From the NCBI RefSeq assembly GCF_022539315.1, contig NC_066317.1, forward strand, positions 53,238,435 through 53,302,434: 64,000 nucleotides of DNA, written 5' to 3'. Position numbers and translations under genes: made by a program. Positions 61,139 through 64,000 of the stretch are shown in pieces (the first letter of the stretch is position 1; the number at the start of each line of letters is the position of its first letter). The stretch is from Serinus canaria (lineage: Eukaryota; Chordata; Aves; Passeriformes; Fringillidae). The notes beneath the pieces were generated by a model. That model was not told the DNA's origin, did no database searches, and worked only from the letters and a program-made list of their open reading frames with translations.

Positions 61139-61328
61139 TTCATTCACTGTGGTGAAACACTGTGTTGCCCAAGGAGGTTTTAAGATCTCTGTCCTTGGAG
61201 ACACTCACAACTAGACTTCCCAAAGCCTTGTTAACCTGACCTAACTTTGACATTTCCCATGCTTTGAGCAAGGTGTTGGACCAAATGAGCTCCAGAGCTT
61301 GTTTTTATAGTTCTATGATTTTATGATA
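61139..61328 (+). mobile_element. CR1 LINE 3'-end fragment, plus orientation
   Basis: GTGTTGCCCAAGGAGG, then TTGGACCAAATGAGCTCC, and the terminal TAGTTCTATGATTTTATGA are the standard CR1 3'UTR and terminal repeats in sense orientation. Confidence 0.8.
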
Positions 61329-64000
61329 GACACAAAAGTGCTTTTGATGCATTAGTTGACAAGGTTTTTTGTATTACCAAGAGGGAGCAACATGTTTTAG
61401 CTCATGTGCATGAATACACACACTATGCTGGAGGACTAAAGGCAGGACAAAAAATACCATATAGGTTTCAAATACCTAGAAGCAATTTCACAACTTCAGA
61501 GAGCAGCCTCCTGCTCTGGGTCATGAGTGTGGCTGCTCCCTAGAGGTTAGACCATGTCTTTTGTAGAGAATCTGACAGACTGAGTTCTATAGGTAAAAGT
61601 AAAACTGGAAGTAATTTAATAAGAATTATATTTTCTCCTGGCACATTTTTAATGTTTTTTCCTTTTTTTTTTTTTCCTGGAAAGTATATACTACCTCCAA
61701 ACAGACTCGGTAGTATTATGCTCATCTAAGAGATCACCAAAATCAGGCCAGTTCTTAAGAGATTATTGGCAGCAGGTAACATCCCCAAATTATTTATTTC
61801 CATAACATTTTCCACAAATAATTTTGAGAGTTTTTTTCTTTTCCTTAACAAAATGAGCTATTTTGATAGTAAAACTATTAAAAAATAGTAAATATTCAAG
61901 TTTCTGTGAAAGCATTACAGCAAGTCTACCACTGCACGTGTGTTCCTCCGCAGCTTGCACAGTCATGCCAGCCTATTTGCTGTAAACAGTAACAGCATGT
62001 TGTAACTTCATACTGGGAAAACGAAAAAAGCATTTTCAACAGCAGTCTGAGCAAGATGGTAAACAACATAACAAGCTGTGGAAAGACTAAAGTGATGCTC
62101 TCTTGCTGAAAAAATACCTCGAAACACAGATAAGCAAGGTAAGGTACCTGGGTACCAATATGGCTAGTGCAGATAGGGGCTGAATCTGTATTTCTCTGCT
62201 ATGGATCTACACATACCTGTGAGATGCAAAGCATGCTTTTCATAGACTGAAAGCCATTCTGATTTAAACTAAACATTGTAACCCATTCTCATTAGAAACA
62301 AGTTTGGTAATTTAGACCAGTCTCAGGTAATTAAGGTCTCTTGTTAAGTGTTTCACTTGAACACTTGAAATCCAAGGTTCAAGTGACCAAGGAAAAGTCT
62401 TCCTCTGTTTCAACATCTTGCTTTTATTTGCCTCTAAACACTTGGAAAATGTGAGCTAGTAGAAACTCAGGATTCAGAGACAAGAAGGCAGAAAACCCCT
62501 CAATGTTGTGACTCTGGTAGGCAGATGACAGAGCAGCAGCGAAATACCAGATATTTGGATTGCCAGTGGTGCTGATATCAAGACTGATTTCTCTTTACAG
62601 CAATCACTTTTTATAGAATTTTTAAAAATATTCTGTACTAGTTATTTTGAGTCATAGCTAAGCTGTTAGTTTTCATGGGGAATCTGGTGCTTATGGTGAT
62701 AGCACTGGACAGTCAAGTTGTTTTCCTGAAAGCACACTTCAATAAATCTTTATGCCAACGGAGCTCTGGGATCAATCAAACCTTCACATGCTGTCCAAAT
62801 AAACCATATTTTCAGACCTTCTGGGCTTGATCCAAATGAAAAACAGTGCTTCGAACACCTCAGATGTTTTGGGAGGTAAATTCAAAACTCTCACTCTAAC
62901 GTGGGGTCACCTTTAACAACTTTATTTATGGAAGAAAAATTCTCTTTGATCAAGAGAATGGTCCTGAAATCTATAATGGGATCTGATTTGTGTGGTTTGT
63001 TTTCTTCTGGGATTTTAAGACTGTTGGTTCTTATTTTTTCATGTGCTATTGATTTGTGTTCCCTGACAGAATAAGCACAAGATTCGTTTACGTGAATAAT
63101 CCCTGAGGCTTGAAATGCCCCAATACTCTAACAGAACACCTCTTTTTTATTTATTTATTGTGGCAGTGTATTTTCCCCCACTGGTTACTAACTGCTCTCA
63201 CCCTAACATTATGCCAGTATAAAACCTGGGAACTGATTTAAATCACCACCTTAAAAAGAAAAGACAAATGTTAGCTGTACTGGCAGGCATGAACCCAACA
63301 GGAGATGCAATAGGGGAGCTCACTCCCACATGGCCTCTTGCTGGTGTGGTACCTATGGTCCTGGTGACACACACCAACATAGCCCTGCTGCCCACAAGAT
63401 ATCTGTGGGAGAATATCTCAGGCGCAGCCTGCATGGGACAGGGCAGCCCTTTGCCTTTATGTAGGTAAGCCAAAGGGTAAATGCTATCCTGTGGACTGCT
63501 CAGCTTCATGAAGTTTTTCCATCCTTCTATCGTAATTTGCTTTTCCCTATATCTTCTTCTACCATGCTTAGTTTTCGTAAAATTCAGAAAAAGTATGATA
63601 TATGTGGAATAGATCCTTGAGCAGGGAATGTTTAACAGAACTGGTAATACTACTGCTGCTCACTTGGAGCCCAAAAATTATCAATCAGACTCTTGAAAAT
63701 TCACAGAATCCTACCATTTTTCACTTACTTGTAGGATCACATAACACCCTTGATTCTGTGCGTAGTTTGCATAATGTGCAGCTTGCTTTTCCATCCCAGT
63801 ACCACTCCACATGGTCTGGGAGCTGAGTAGCTTTGTGTCCAGCATTCTCCTGAGAATCTGCCTCTCTTCAGCTTTCCTGTACTGCTTTCTCCTGTTGCTT
63901 GGGAGGTGTTTAGTGCCAGCACTCAGACTTGCTTGCTGGCAGGTAATGCCCCAGTGCTTTGACTCTGCCACAGGAACATGCTTTCAGGTCAGCTCTGTGT
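61329..64000. other. intergenic to window end, no gene seen
   Basis: AT-rich DNA. No exon of the expected next gene (CCDC149 by mammalian synteny) was recognised on either strand. Confidence 0.6.

Noticed and set aside
1..64000. tRNA, rRNA, CRISPR arrays, bacterial-type operons
   Set aside because: No tRNA-like internal promoter boxes with a cloverleaf, no rRNA, and no regularly spaced repeats were noticed; gene structure is eukaryotic.

Overview
The window is a piece of vertebrate nuclear DNA, almost certainly avian and probably from a songbird. Support comes from several decayed CR1 LINE fragments with the avian CR1 3' end (ATTCTRTG-type repeats), short solo endogenous-retrovirus LTRs of a type I associate with passerines, split genes with canonical GT/AG introns, and one CpG island in otherwise AT-rich DNA. 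There are no bacterial operons, CRISPR arrays or phage genes.

Two protein-coding genes are supported, both on the + strand. (1) Positions 491-1968 hold the last two coding exons of SEPSECS, which makes selenocysteinyl-tRNA. Its 3'UTR ends near 2425 and the rest of the gene lies upstream of the window. (2) LGI2, a secreted leucine-rich-repeat/EPTP-propeller protein of neurons, is complete: eight coding exons from 29348 to 45868 encode 543 residues, with a CpG-island promoter at about 29110-29600. The same gene order and relative orientation is known in mammals (SEPSECS then LGI2, with CCDC149 beyond). I see no CCDC149 exon in the 18 kb after LGI2.

Layout: 1-2425 SEPSECS 3' end; 2426-28446 intergenic DNA with a long polypyrimidine tract, a putative LTR (6838-7177), CR1 pieces (about 10083-11055, 16036-16735, 20975-21204, 26447-27480) and two well-bounded solo LTRs with 6-bp target-site duplications (21533-21842 and 23055-23441); 28447-29085 a CR1 nested inside another CR1, abutting the LGI2 promoter; 29110-46455 LGI2; 46456-64000 intergenic DNA with one long degenerate CR1 (about 50596-51770) and a small composite CR1 remnant (61059-61328).

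The two genes have no known direct functional link; their adjacency is conserved synteny. No clearly new biological system is visible. The observations most worth checking are a CR1 copy whose 5' end carries a perfect 24-bp fold-back of itself (21163-21226), the nested CR1 next to the LGI2 CpG island, two dateable solo LTRs, a GC-rich hairpin and an overlapping out-of-frame upstream ORF at the LGI2 start, and a roughly 93-nt polypyrimidine tract.
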